The notes under the pieces were generated by a model, which ran no database searches, was not told the DNA's origin, and worked only from the letters and a program-made list of their open reading frames with translations. The translations under genes were made by a program, and so were the position numbers. From a virus, in IMG/VR virus record IMGVR_UViG_3300042691_022238, positions 1 to 33,699 of that record: a stretch of 33,699 bases of DNA. One strand, 5' to 3'. Positions 16,722-23,450 of this stretch are shown here, in pieces; position 1 is the first letter of the stretch; each line of letters starts with the position of its first letter.

Positions 16722-16917
16722 TGGCCCCTCCGATCTGCTCGTACGGAATCCCATGATCGATCCAGGTTTGCTCAATCTTGTCAGACGTGGTTCCAGCGGG
16801 AACAAAGAACCGCACGCCCATCAGACGAACCCACCTGTCTTCCAAAACACGAAAAGAAGGAGGGGACATTTCCACGGATTCAGTTGAGATCAATGTCTTC
16901 CTTGAACCGCGAGCCAT
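16693..16917 (-). CDS. Small conserved-type head-region protein, 74 aa
   Basis: I do not recognise a family. It has an Arg/Lys-rich start (MARGSRKTLI), then FRVLEDRWVRLMGVRFFVPAGT and KIEQTWIDHGIPYEQIGGAN. No membrane segment or Cys cluster. The start is well supported by GGGAGGGG a few bases upstream; longer versions have no such site. It is the first gene after the structured gap behind the capsid gene and overlaps the adaptor gene by 29 bases. A head- or neck-assembly role is likely from place alone. Confidence 0.62.
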   Translation of the reverse strand: MARGSRKTLISTESVEMSPPSFRVLEDRWVRLMGVRFFVPAGTTSDKIEQTWIDHGIPYEQIGGANGIDQHGEG

Positions 16918-17105
16918 GTCCCCTCCCATATAGAGGGCGATCCACATCGAATCATTCCGGCGCGTTCCCACCTGTAACGTCGGTAGTTTACGGTGCGCCT
17001 TCGTTCAACGATGCTTCACGAACGATCCGGAATATCCGGAAAGTTCTTGACGCCAAGCGTCATGCCCAAGTTGTCACAGGGAAATCATCCGAAATCCCTG
17101 GAGAT

Positions 17106-17170
17106 GTGAGAGGTTGGAATGACCGCCCCTGCGGCCACCTCTCACTGTTCAACGACAAGGCTTTCCAACC
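17106..17170 (-). other. Mutually exclusive inverted repeats (possible RNA switch or attenuator)
   Basis: Two perfect inverted repeats share three bases. GTGAGAGGT (17106-17114) pairs with ACCTCTCAC (17137-17145) and encloses a smaller CCGC-CCCT-GCGG stem. GGTTGGAA (17112-17119) pairs with TTCCAACC (17163-17170). Because 17112-17114 belong to both, only one complete stem can form at a time. Arrangements of this kind occur in attenuators and switches, but a ligand or leader peptide is not visible. Confidence 0.5.
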
Positions 17171-17206
17171 CTGCGAGCAGCATTCCAGATGCTGCCGTTG
17201 AACGAC

Positions 17207-17253
17207 AAGAAAGATAGGGCGGTGTGGCTCCGATTGCAAGCCCACACCGCCCT
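17207..17253 (-). terminator. Strong hairpin, probable terminator of the capsid message
   Basis: On the minus strand AGGGCGGTGTGG (17253-17242) pairs perfectly over 12 bp with CCACACCGCCCT (17227-17216). The loop is 14 bases and a T-rich ATCTTTCTTG follows. It begins 18 bases behind the capsid stop codon. The T tract is interrupted, so termination may be partial, or the stem may protect the capsid message. Confidence 0.72.
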
Positions 17254-17271
17254 GAGCGCCATCAGGCGTGA

Positions 17272-18711
17272 TTACTCGCCGTGAGCCACCACGAGTTCAC
17301 GCTTGAAGCGAGCGGCGTCGCCGGTGGCGGCGTCGGTGCGCACCACGAAGTCGCCGACCCATTTCCACGAGGTCGACACGACGTCCTGGAGGCGGTTCAG
17401 CGGAGCACGCATCACGAGCTGGATGCGATCCGAGAACACCTCGATGCCGTTGTTGGTGATCTGGGGAGCAGCCACCTTGCCGTTGAGGCCGGCGTCGCTG
17501 ATGTACTGCGACAGGTCCTGGTAGTACTCGTTCAGAGCCTGCTGGCCGGTGAACAGAGCGCGGTGGATCTGCACGTTCTGCTTGTTCCACACGATGCCGC
17601 CGAAGTTGTCCTCGACGCTGTAGCCATAGGTCCCGCTGCCGCTGTAGGCGGTTCCGGATCCCTTGACGGTCTCCGGCACAGGACACTCGGTGTTGCGCAT
17701 GAACGCCACGCCGAGGAGCTGGCCGATCGAGAACTGCTTGTACATGTAGTAGTCCGGCAGCGAGGTCAGCAGACGAGCGAACTGGTCGTCGTTGAAAATC
17801 TGCGCTTCCGACACGGGGTCGAGGTGGCAGTGGTAGAAGCCGTCAGCGTACTCCGGCACGTTCTGCTGGCGGAAGCGAGCCACCGCAGCGCGGATGTGCT
17901 TCAGACGCAGTTCGTCTCCAGCGGCGATGGCGTCGTCGGTCAGGGGATCCTTGCCCGAGGCCGAGGCCACGCGCACCTGCTGGCTGCGGTCACCGGCGAG
18001 CACGCCAGCCTGATCCACCACGGTCACAGCGGCCGAGAGCAGCAGCAAGCCGGGGCCGAACTCGTCGCCAGCGGTGTCGGCGGTGAAGCCGATCACGTTG
18101 ACCGAGGAGTAGACCGGAGCAGCGAGCGTTCCGGTGTTCACCGTGATGGCCAGCGGGTTGCTGCTGGACACAGGGGCGAACCGCACGGCCGAGCCACCGG
18201 AGAGGCTGGGGTTGCGGGCGCTGGTGAACCCGTCGATGCGCAGCACGCGCAGCGAGGTCACGCTGGACTGAGCGCCAGCGGCCATCGTCGAACCGGCCAT
18301 CGCGGCGTTGTACAGCGCGTTGCGGGCCTTCCGGTTCAGCGTCTGAGCAGCGTTCAGACCGAGCTGCTGCGCGTTGCGCAGGAACAGGTCAGCGATCGCG
18401 TTCACGCTGGTCGGCATGTTCGTGTCGATCGAGTTGGCGTACTGGTTGAGCTGGGCCGTCCACTGCTCGTAGGTGTACGAAGCGGGCAGCGGGTCAGCGC
18501 CGGGGGCGATGGGCTTCATGTCCACGCCCATCAGTCCCACGCCGGTGAAGGCCATGCTGTCACCGACGTGCGCCGGCCAGGCAACGACCTCCGCCTCCCC
18601 ACGGAACAGCATCTTGGGGAAGAGCGCATCGTGAAACGCACGCTCGAGCAGGTTCTCTTGAACAATCGCCCGAATCGCGGGCGAGGACGCAATCACGCTG
18701 AAATCAGCCAT
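17272..18711 (-). CDS. Major capsid protein (HK97-fold type), 479 aa
   Basis: The main shell protein. It lies directly after the scaffold gene and before connectors, the canonical place. The N-terminus is helical (SPAIRAIVQENLLERAFHDA), followed by FPKMLFRGEAEVVAWPAHVG, with an extended beta segment typical of the E-loop region. A helical spine follows (NAQQLGLNAAQTLNRKARNA). The central beta-rich part (about 155-245) looks like an inserted domain, and the axial-domain-like C-terminus contains IQLVMRAPLNRLQDVVST and WKWVGDFVVRTDAATGD. No N-terminal cleavage region (delta domain) is evident, in agreement with a separate scaffold. GGAG lies 6 bases before the ATG. Identification rests on context, size and fold pattern, not on a single motif. 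Confidence 0.85.
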   Translation of the reverse strand: MADFSVIASSPAIRAIVQENLLERAFHDALFPKMLFRGEAEVVAWPAHVGDSMAFTGVGLMGVDMKPIAPGADPLPASYTYEQWTAQLNQYANSIDTNMPTSVNAIADLFLRNAQQLGLNAAQTLNRKARNALYNAAMAGSTMAAGAQSSVTSLRVLRIDGFTSARNPSLSGGSAVRFAPVSSSNPLAITVNTGTLAAPVYSSVNVIGFTADTAGDEFGPGLLLLSAAVTVVDQAGVLAGDRSQQVRVASASGKDPLTDDAIAAGDELRLKHIRAAVARFRQQNVPEYADGFYHCHLDPVSEAQIFNDDQFARLLTSLPDYYMYKQFSIGQLLGVAFMRNTECPVPETVKGSGTAYSGSGTYGYSVEDNFGGIVWNKQNVQIHRALFTGQQALNEYYQDLSQYISDAGLNGKVAAPQITNNGIEVFSDRIQLVMRAPLNRLQDVVSTSWKWVGDFVVRTDAATGDAARFKRELVVAHGE

Positions 18712-18743
18712 TGGACACTCCGAAGAAGGGTTCTTGATTGGAA

Positions 18744-18767
18744 AGTCGCCGAACCCAAGTGGCGACT
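18744..18767 (-). other. Hairpin between scaffold and capsid genes
   Basis: On the minus strand AGTCGCC pairs perfectly with GGCGACT around a 10-base loop, and TTCC follows. It lies in the 69-base gap behind the scaffold stop and about 30 bases before the capsid start. It may cause partial termination or mRNA processing so that scaffold and capsid are made in different amounts; the T tract is too short for a confident terminator. Confidence 0.55.
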
Positions 18768-18780
18768 GTGACTATCCTAC

Positions 18781-19545
18781 CTACAAGCGATTCGAGTTGA
18801 TACCCAGTTGCGCGAGGCGCTTCTTGAATTCGTCTGCGCTTGCGGTACGGGCATCAAAGGTTCCGTTCTTGGCGATCTGCTGGGCGGCAGTCCCAGGAGC
18901 GGGAGCCGCAGGAGCAGAGGCGCCACCGGCCGTTCCGGTTGTCGCCGGGACAGCCACTTCGCCGAACAGGTACGGGTGCGACGAACGCAGAGTCTTGAAG
19001 TACTCAGTCTCATTGAAAGACTTGAGGTCCTCCTCGCTCTTGGTTTCGATCGCTCCGGTGAGCAGATGCACGGCGTAATCGACGTCACGAATGCCGGTCT
19101 GGAGCGCGATCTGCTTCAGTCGGAACTCCGCCTCTTTCGCGTCGAGCATCTCTTGCAGACGGCGCTTCTCCCGCGAGGCTTTCTCTGCCTCCTTCCGCGC
19201 ACGCTCCAGTTCACGAGCCATCTTGTAGGCTTCGTCGCTGGTCTTCTGCTGCTGCGCGGCAGGCTTGGCCGCAGGCTTCTCTTCTGCAGGCTTCGTCTGG
19301 CCCTTGTGCATCGCCGTCATCGCGTTCACAAAGGAATCGAAGTCGCTGAATCCATGTTCCTTGATTTTGGCTTCAAACTCACTGGACGCAGCCTTGCGGC
19401 CCCGCTCTTCCGCCTCGCGCTTAATCTTGCTGAAAGCGCTCGTGGGAACCGACACCGTCTTCGCCTCTTCCGAGGGCGCAACGGGTGCAGGATCAACGCT
19501 GGGTGCAACTTCGACAGGGATTTCGTTCTGGATCTGATCCGACAT
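18781..19545 (-). CDS. Capsid scaffolding protein, 254 aa
   Basis: Scaffolds guide capsid assembly and then leave or are degraded. This protein has the typical make-up: a Pro/Glu/Val-rich acidic N-terminus (EIPVEVAPSVDPAPVAPSEE), a highly charged central coiled coil (YKMARELERARKEAEKASRE, then LQEMLDAKEAEF), an Ala/Pro-rich linker and a basic C-terminal helix (ADEFKKRLAQLG) that would bind the shell. It lies immediately upstream of the capsid gene. I chose the start MSDQIQNE because GGAGAAGG precedes it. A longer frame upstream has unnatural composition. No protease motif is visible. Confidence 0.87.
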   Translation of the reverse strand: MSDQIQNEIPVEVAPSVDPAPVAPSEEAKTVSVPTSAFSKIKREAEERGRKAASSEFEAKIKEHGFSDFDSFVNAMTAMHKGQTKPAEEKPAAKPAAQQQKTSDEAYKMARELERARKEAEKASREKRRLQEMLDAKEAEFRLKQIALQTGIRDVDYAVHLLTGAIETKSEEDLKSFNETEYFKTLRSSHPYLFGEVAVPATTGTAGGASAPAAPAPGTAAQQIAKNGTFDARTASADEFKKRLAQLGINSNRL

Positions 19546-19624
19546 CAGCCTTCTCCGTGGATTAAACCGCTCACGTGGGCGTGGCGGCTTCGGTCGGAAG
19601 TTTGCTGCCTGATTGGGGGGAGGA

Positions 19625-19656
19625 TTGCGGCAGAGCAGGCAACACCCCTGCCGCAA
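19625..19656 (-). other. Hairpin between decoration-candidate and scaffold genes
   Basis: TTGCGGCAG and CTGCCGCAA form a perfect 9-bp stem with a 14-base loop directly behind the stop of the 100-aa gene. On the minus strand a C-rich, not T-rich, stretch follows, so it is not a classical terminator. It may stabilise the upstream message or limit read-through into the scaffold gene. Confidence 0.55.
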
Positions 19657-19669
19657 CCCGTTCAGAGCG

Positions 19670-19972
19670 TTACTTCAGCAGCGAGGCCGAGGTCACGTAC
19701 ACGATCACGGCGCCGGTCACGCCGGCCGAGAAGGTCAGCACCTTGCCGTCGATCTTGCAAACGCCAACCTCAGAGCCAACGGGAACCACGACGCCATCGG
19801 CATCGGACACGCAGTACAGGCCAGCGCCGACAGCGCCGGCGGTGACGCGCACCGACTGGACCATCATGGGCTCCTGGTCGAGCGTGATGGTGGTGGCCGA
19901 GGACTGAGCAACGACGGCCTTGACCTTGATGAGTTCAGGGGAGATCAACTGCGTGGTGAGCGTGATGGCCAT
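19670..19972 (-). CDS. Putative capsid decoration/stabilising protein, 100 aa
   Basis: A small protein made almost only of beta strands (ELIKVKAVVAQSSATTITLD, then VLTFSAGVTGAVIVYVTSAS), with no membrane segment or catalytic residues and just two cysteines. It lies just upstream of scaffold and capsid genes, where decoration and head-stabilising proteins (lambda gpD type) are commonly encoded. The hairpin behind the stop fits a highly expressed message. Decoration function is inferred from size, composition and place. Confidence 0.65.
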   Translation of the reverse strand: MAITLTTQLISPELIKVKAVVAQSSATTITLDQEPMMVQSVRVTAGAVGAGLYCVSDADGVVVPVGSEVGVCKIDGKVLTFSAGVTGAVIVYVTSASLLK

Positions 19973-19981
19973 GACAGCCTC

Positions 19982-20365
19982 CTATGCGAGAGCGCCGAGT
20001 ATGAGTCGGACGGTGACAGCAGAAGTACCAGGGTTTGTGATCTGGATTTCCGCAATTGAGTTCGTGGAATCCTTACGAACATAGAACACGCCGCTTGCTG
20101 ATACACCAAACGCCGTTTCGACAAGAGTCACTCGATTCGTCGAAGCGTAGAAGACAAAAGCGGCAGAACTGCCGAGAACGGTCGACATCGTGAATGTGCG
20201 CGATGCGCCGGCGGCGAGCGAGAACGTCTGATCAACAACGGCCTTCATGTTGGCCGCTTCGCTCAGAATGGCCGCGCTTTCCGTTCCGCCAACGACAGGT
20301 ATCGAAGGCTCAATGGTCAGTGAGCCAGCAATTCGGATCGTTTGCGGCGTGGATACGATGGCCAT
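19982..20365 (-). CDS. Beta-rich head protein A (paralogue of the next gene), 127 aa
   Basis: An all-beta, Ala/Ser/Thr/Val-rich protein without membrane segments. Its N-terminal IRIAGSLTIEPSIPVV, a mid-section with a strand after an LAAGASRTFTMS loop, and its C-terminal IQITNPGTSAVTVRLILG correspond in order to elements of the gene on its right (IQITNPSLTSAASVQITLG), so the two are likely paralogues. Such tandem pairs near the capsid gene are often head fibres or decoration proteins. The identification is structural inference; no enzymatic role is suggested. Confidence 0.65.
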   Translation of the reverse strand: MAIVSTPQTIRIAGSLTIEPSIPVVGGTESAAILSEAANMKAVVDQTFSLAAGASRTFTMSTVLGSSAAFVFYASTNRVTLVETAFGVSASGVFYVRKDSTNSIAEIQITNPGTSAVTVRLILGALA

Positions 20366-20369
20366 TGAA

Positions 20370-20765
20370 CTACACCTCGTTGAATCCCAGCGTGATCTGG
20401 ACGCTCGCCGCGCTGGTCAGCGACGGGTTGGTGATCTGGATGGAAGTCGCCGCGATCACCGGAGTGGACGTCGAATTCCCGATGATGATGAATGTTCCTA
20501 CCGCCTTCATCGATGCGGCGCCAGCGTCTTGCACTGCTACCGGCACGTTCGATGTCAGCATCATCACACAGGGGAAGAGCGTCCCGATGGCTGAAAGCGA
20601 CAACGTGATCGATGAATTGGCAGGGACGACCTTCTCGATCACGCCAACGGATGCATACACGCTCACCGGGAACGCCAGCGGGATCCTCGTCGAGAACCCA
20701 CCGGAAGCCGATGTCGCGCTCTGCGCAACCGTTGCCGTACCGGCGATCGTGATAGTGGATGCCAT
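20370..20765 (-). CDS. Beta-rich head protein B (paralogue of the neighbour), 131 aa
   Basis: Like its downstream neighbour it is made of short hydrophobic strands with Ser/Thr/Ala loops: TITIAGTATVAQSATS, then VVPANSSITLSLSAIG and IQITNPSLTSAASVQITLG. The shared order of an AG-x-x-T start, a P/G-A-x-S turn before a strand and an IQITNP end suggests duplication and divergence. The two genes are separated by only 4 bases. It is probably a virion surface protein on the capsid. Confidence in the gene is high, in the function low. Confidence 0.63.
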   Translation of the reverse strand: MASTITIAGTATVAQSATSASGGFSTRIPLAFPVSVYASVGVIEKVVPANSSITLSLSAIGTLFPCVMMLTSNVPVAVQDAGAASMKAVGTFIIIGNSTSTPVIAATSIQITNPSLTSAASVQITLGFNEV

Positions 20766-20771
20766 TGTGAC

Positions 20772-20927
20772 CTACTTGAACGGCTTGGGCTGGGGCTTCA
20801 TCGGCATCGAAGCCTCAATGGGCTTGTGGACGGCACTGTACTTGCCGTACTCGGCATCGTACACGTCATTCACGGTCTTGTCCTCACCGGCTTGCTTCAC
20901 GTACTCAGACATCGGCATGTGCGGCAT
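20772..20927 (-). CDS. Very small head-region protein, 51 aa
   Basis: A short gene that fits exactly between its neighbours. GGAG lies 6 bases before the ATG and is formed partly by the preceding gene's TAG stop. The protein starts MPHMPMSEYVKQAGE, continues with VNDVYDAEYGKYSAVH and ends with KPIEASMPMKPQPKPFK. The ending resembles the end of the next gene upstream (KEIKPSMPATPQAKPFK), so the two probably share a C-terminal peptide of common origin. No known family is recognised. The Pro/Lys tail may be a docking peptide for another virion component (inference). Confidence 0.65.
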   Translation of the reverse strand: MPHMPMSEYVKQAGEDKTVNDVYDAEYGKYSAVHKPIEASMPMKPQPKPFK

Positions 20928-20936
20928 GTGTAACTC

Positions 20937-21158
20937 CTACTTGAACGGTTTGGCCTGCGGAGTCGCCGGCATCGAGGGCTTGATCTCCTTCGGAACGACC
21001 TCTTTGTAGGTCTGTCCGTAGGCGCCGCCCACAACACCAGGCATCATCCCAGACGAGTCAATCATCGGAGCAGGCATGAGATGGCCAGCGTCAACGCCCA
21101 TCTTCTCAGCCTGCGTGCGCGGGGTACGCGAGGGCTTCCCCTTGATTCCAGAATACAT
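20937..21158 (-). CDS. Small Pro/Met-rich head-region protein, 73 aa
   Basis: I do not recognise a family. It is basic at both ends (GIKGKPSRTPRTQAEK at the start; SMPATPQAKPFK at the end) with a flexible centre rich in Met, Pro and Gly (LMPAPMIDSSGMMPG). The C-terminal peptide is shared with the 51-aa neighbour. No Cys pair, membrane segment or catalytic motif. The first base of its start overlaps the end of the upstream gene's stop. Likely a minor head component or assembly peptide. Confidence 0.62.
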   Translation of the reverse strand: MYSGIKGKPSRTPRTQAEKMGVDAGHLMPAPMIDSSGMMPGVVGGAYGQTYKEVVPKEIKPSMPATPQAKPFK

Positions 21159-21355
21159 CAGCGGCCTCCTTTCAGATCCTTGTAAGGCTTCGTTCCGGCA
21201 GGGATGGCCTTCGGCTCCATCAGAACGCCGAAACCGACATCGCCAGCGGCCTTGCGCTGGGCGTCGGTGGTCTTGATGAGGGCCATCTCCGGCAGAGCAG
21301 CATCACGTCCAGCGATTCCCTGGGGGAACCGTCCAAGCCATTCTTTGCGGTCCAT
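21158..21355 (-). CDS. Small head-region protein, 65 aa
   Basis: Unrecognised. It begins MDRKEWLGRFPQGIAGRD, has a short helical stretch (MALIKTTDAQRKAAGDV) and ends with a Pro/Lys-rich tail (EPKAIPAGTKPYKDLKGGR). Both ends overlap the neighbouring genes by one base, so the whole set 21714-20772 appears to be one translational unit. Its function is unknown; it may be a minor capsid or assembly protein. Confidence 0.6.
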   Translation of the reverse strand: MDRKEWLGRFPQGIAGRDAALPEMALIKTTDAQRKAAGDVGFGVLMEPKAIPAGTKPYKDLKGGR

Positions 21356-21714
21356 CAGTCCTCCAGCGAGTCGCCCATGACGAACTTGCCGCCCATGAGC
21401 TTGTAGAGCGCGGCGGCGACACGATACGGATGATCGTACTTCGCGCCAACGCCTTCGGGGTCGATGACCTTGACGGCCTTCTTCCAGAGACCGCCATCGG
21501 CAACATACTCAGGCTTGTCGTCCTCGTCGGGATCGAACCCGAGAAGGGCGTCGGCCACCTCATCGTCCTCATCGGCCATTTCGCACGCCTCGTCCAACAT
21601 CGACTTCATGGCGCCGAAATCAGGAGACGGCTTCACCTCAACCTCCGGTGTCTCGTCTTCTTCGACCTCGCTGCGGACTTTCTTCATTGCCATCAGCATG
21701 TGTACGGGAATCAT
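21355..21714 (-). CDS. Acidic small protein in the head operon, 119 aa
   Basis: A strongly acidic protein: RSEVEEDETPEVEVKPSPD near the start, MLDEACEMADEDDEVADALL in the middle and DEDDKPEYVADGG later. The C-terminal part (AAALYKLMGGKFVMGDSLE) looks globular. Acidic proteins of this type next to head genes can serve as chaperones, minor scaffolds or DNA mimics; none of these is provable here. The start ATG has AAGG directly before it and GGAGG 7 bases further up. The gap to the morphogenesis gene is 45 bases. Confidence 0.63.
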   Translation of the reverse strand: MIPVHMLMAMKKVRSEVEEDETPEVEVKPSPDFGAMKSMLDEACEMADEDDEVADALLGFDPDEDDKPEYVADGGLWKKAVKVIDPEGVGAKYDHPYRVAAALYKLMGGKFVMGDSLED

Positions 21715-21759
21715 CCTTCGACCTCCAGATCTGACGATATGCTGTGAGCCTTGCGCTGT

Positions 21760-22716
21760 CTACATCGGGATTCGCTCGCCGCGCACCATTCGATACGCCG
21801 GAACGCCCCAGCGCGAACTCCACGGTTGCCCGACCGCTCTATCATACGGCCGATTTGGTGGTCGGATATATCGACGGCCCCACCAATCCGACCTGACACG
21901 TTCGTCTCGTGGCATCTCGAATCCGCCGACCAGTTGCGCAGACGTTCTGGCAGACGACGGTAGATCGTATCCGATGAACGCCACCTGACCATGCAGGACA
22001 AGCGAGTCTTCAGCCACTCGGTTGTCGAGAGGCTTGCCTGTCTGGTCGTCGACCTTCTCGCACCAACGGAGGCCGATCTCGCCCAATTCCTTCGAGCCGA
22101 CAGAGACGCCCCTTGCCATGCCGAGGTTGTACGCGGACGCAATCTCTGTCCTCGCGATCCGCTCGATCTTCCAAAACTGAGAGTCCAATATGTCTTCAAT
22201 GTTGTCGAGAGTGAAGACCATTGTTCCCCGGCGAAGCCCGCTCTGCATGATCTCGTTGGTTAGAGTCGCACCCAAGGTCGTCATCACTAGCATCATCGAC
22301 TGGTCGTGATTCCGCTCGATCGGTGCGCGATCTTGCTCAATAGCCTCATCCATCTCTGCCGCATCGTTCAGCGACAAGGCGACAGTGCGGTTCGCGAACT
22401 TCTCCTCGAACCTCTCAATCTGGTCGACTGCTGATCGAAGGCCATCCCGCTGCGCGATCTTGGACACCTTCGCCAGATCAGACGACAGCGCCTTGGCAAT
22501 CGTCAGTTGGGCCGCACGGATGCGCGGCAGAAAGGTACTGGTCATCGCGGGATCCAGCGTGCGCGACGTCGACTTGCGTGCCTGTGCGCGAAGGCTTCTC
22601 AGCAGAGTATCGACGGCAGCGTTGTATCGCTTCCGTAGGACTGCAGTCCCGTGCCTGTCGGCCAGAGACTCAAGCAGATTGATCTGCTGCACGACCTCAC
22701 GCATGGAGGCATTCAT
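21760..22716 (-). CDS. Phage head morphogenesis protein (Mu gpF / SPP1 gp7-like), 318 aa
   Basis: A minor head protein. The first 130 residues are helical and charged. Residues about 170-235 carry the family core: FWKIERIARTEIASAYNLGM (R-T-E and A-x-N), then LRWCEKVDDQTGKPLDNRV, where the W-x-x and D-x-x-x-G-x-x-L-D-x-R-V layout is typical of the Mu F-like domain. Proteins of this kind enter the prohead with the portal and are needed for infectious particles in SPP1 and Mu. The C-terminus is Arg/Trp/Pro-rich. It overlaps the upstream small gene by ATGA. Confidence 0.85.
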   Translation of the reverse strand: MNASMREVVQQINLLESLADRHGTAVLRKRYNAAVDTLLRSLRAQARKSTSRTLDPAMTSTFLPRIRAAQLTIAKALSSDLAKVSKIAQRDGLRSAVDQIERFEEKFANRTVALSLNDAAEMDEAIEQDRAPIERNHDQSMMLVMTTLGATLTNEIMQSGLRRGTMVFTLDNIEDILDSQFWKIERIARTEIASAYNLGMARGVSVGSKELGEIGLRWCEKVDDQTGKPLDNRVAEDSLVLHGQVAFIGYDLPSSARTSAQLVGGFEMPRDERVRSDWWGRRYIRPPNRPYDRAVGQPWSSRWGVPAYRMVRGERIPM

Positions 22717-22886
22717 CTCTTCTTCGCCTTCGCCAGTCGCGCCAACGGCTTGACGCGCTCCGGCAGGCGTTTCAGTTTGCCCTTGGGCGTTTCCTTCACG
22801 AACTTCTCGGCCGTACCGGCAGGAATCTCTTTGCGAGCCTGGGCTGCGAAGAGATAACGCAACTGGGCCTTACTCTTGAGCGGCAC
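22713..22886 (-). CDS. Small basic phage protein (MPLKSKAQ-type), 57 aa
   Basis: Starts with GTG preceded by GAGG 6 bases upstream, overlaps the HNH gene by 17 bases and ends with ATGA into the morphogenesis gene. The sequence opens with PLKSKAQLRYLFAAQ, followed by FVKETPKGKLKRLPERVK. Short proteins with this opening and an ETP-x-x-K-x-L-P segment occur widely next to head genes of tailed phages, where they have no assigned function. It is very basic (many Lys/Arg), so contact with DNA or an acidic partner is plausible. Confidence 0.72.
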   Translation of the reverse strand: MPLKSKAQLRYLFAAQARKEIPAGTAEKFVKETPKGKLKRLPERVKPLARLAKAKKR

Positions 22887-23187
22887 GTTCTACCTCGTCA
22901 TGGCATGGCGCACACAGGGTGACCAGGTTTCTTGCCACGTCCTTCTTGATCAGATGGTGCAGTTCGAGATCCGTCTTGCTCCCGCAGCGCACGCACTTCC
23001 ACCCGTCTCGGCGGAACACGCCCAGCGCCAGAGAGGGAGCCACGCCGCCACCATTCTTGTGGGACAGCGTAGCGCCGGCCGTCTTGGCTTCACGACTCGT
23101 GACGTCAACGACCCTCTGCTCGTCAGCGGACAGTTCGACGACAGGCTTCTTTGGAATAGCTTTTGCGTACGTGGCGACGAGACTCAT
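22870..23187 (-). CDS. HNH endonuclease, 105 aa
   Basis: The C-terminal half is a classical HNH domain: CVRC (65-68), DLELHHLIKKD with the His pair at 77-78, ARNLVTLC with Asn87, and CAPCHDEVE with the last zinc Cys pair and His96. The two CxxC pairs bind structural zinc, and the central His pair is the metal and catalytic site. Many tailed phages encode an HNH protein near terminase and portal that works with the large terminase in DNA cutting; others are homing nucleases. Its place inside the head operon, without disrupting another gene, fits the packaging-related type. I chose the start MSLVATYA because it overlaps the previous stop (ATGA). Confidence 0.87.
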   Translation of the reverse strand: MSLVATYAKAIPKKPVVELSADEQRVVDVTSREAKTAGATLSHKNGGGVAPSLALGVFRRDGWKCVRCGSKTDLELHHLIKKDVARNLVTLCAPCHDEVERAAQE

Positions 23188-23450
23188 TCTTCCTGATCCT
23201 CCATCAGAATCTCTTCTCGAAGCAGTTCGAGCGACTCCATCCGAGATTCTGCTGACATATTGGACGTCCACCTGGTCGAGACATGCCCGTTCACGTCCCA
23301 CATGATGACCATTGCCTCTTGGATGTTGCCGCCTGCTGCTTCGACCGATGCGTCCTTGAGAAGTCCCCGAACATCATCCGCCCGCTTGTCCAGATACGCG
23401 GACAGGCGGTCAATGGAATGCCATTGGAACCGGCTCATAGAGTCGCTCAT
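23184..23450 (-). CDS. Small head-operon protein, 88 aa
   Basis: Not recognised. The protein is acidic and helical: MSDSMSRFQWHSIDRLSAYL, ADDVRGLLKDASVEAAGGN, then a strand pair with VIMWDVNGHVSTRWTSNM and a very acidic end (REEILMEDQEE). The alpha/beta order could form a small globular fold. The start shares ATGA with the previous gene's stop, and longer upstream open sequence belongs to the neighbour's frame. Its place between two small proteins of the head operon suggests an assembly or regulatory role. Confidence 0.62.
   Translation of the reverse strand: MSDSMSRFQWHSIDRLSAYLDKRADDVRGLLKDASVEAAGGNIQEAMVIMWDVNGHVSTRWTSNMSAESRMESLELLREEILMEDQEE

Larger units (their letters stand above)
16918..17271. 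other. Gene-free, RNA-structure-rich gap after the major capsid gene
   Basis: About 350 bases with no credible gene on either strand: the open frames here are short, lack ribosome sites and have unnatural composition. The stretch holds at least four inverted repeats (at 17010-17035, 17077-17100, 17106-17170 and 17216-17253), two palindromic TCCGGA copies three bases apart (17036-17050 region), and two near-copies of GTTSAACGACAAG (17147-17159, 17197-17209). It probably acts as a message 3' end and leader for the downstream genes, or encodes a small structured RNA; which of these is unknown. Confidence 0.6.

Noticed and set aside
17060-17245. 61-aa minus-strand frame in the gap behind the capsid gene
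   Set aside because: It covers the terminator stem and repeats, has no ribosome site and no protein-like composition.
17281-18771. 496-residue open frame on the plus strand opposite the capsid gene
   Set aside because: It mirrors the capsid gene over its whole length, is abnormally rich in His, Arg and Val, and has no ribosome site; antisense open frames of this kind follow from the codon bias of a GC-rich gene.
19621-19660. Classical terminator behind the 100-aa head gene
   Set aside because: The 9-bp stem is perfect but a C-rich tract, not a T-run, follows; listed only as a hairpin.
18808-19845. 345-residue plus-strand frame opposite scaffold
   Set aside because: Leu/Arg-rich low-complexity mirror of the scaffold coiled coil, ending in an Arg-rich run; no start signal.
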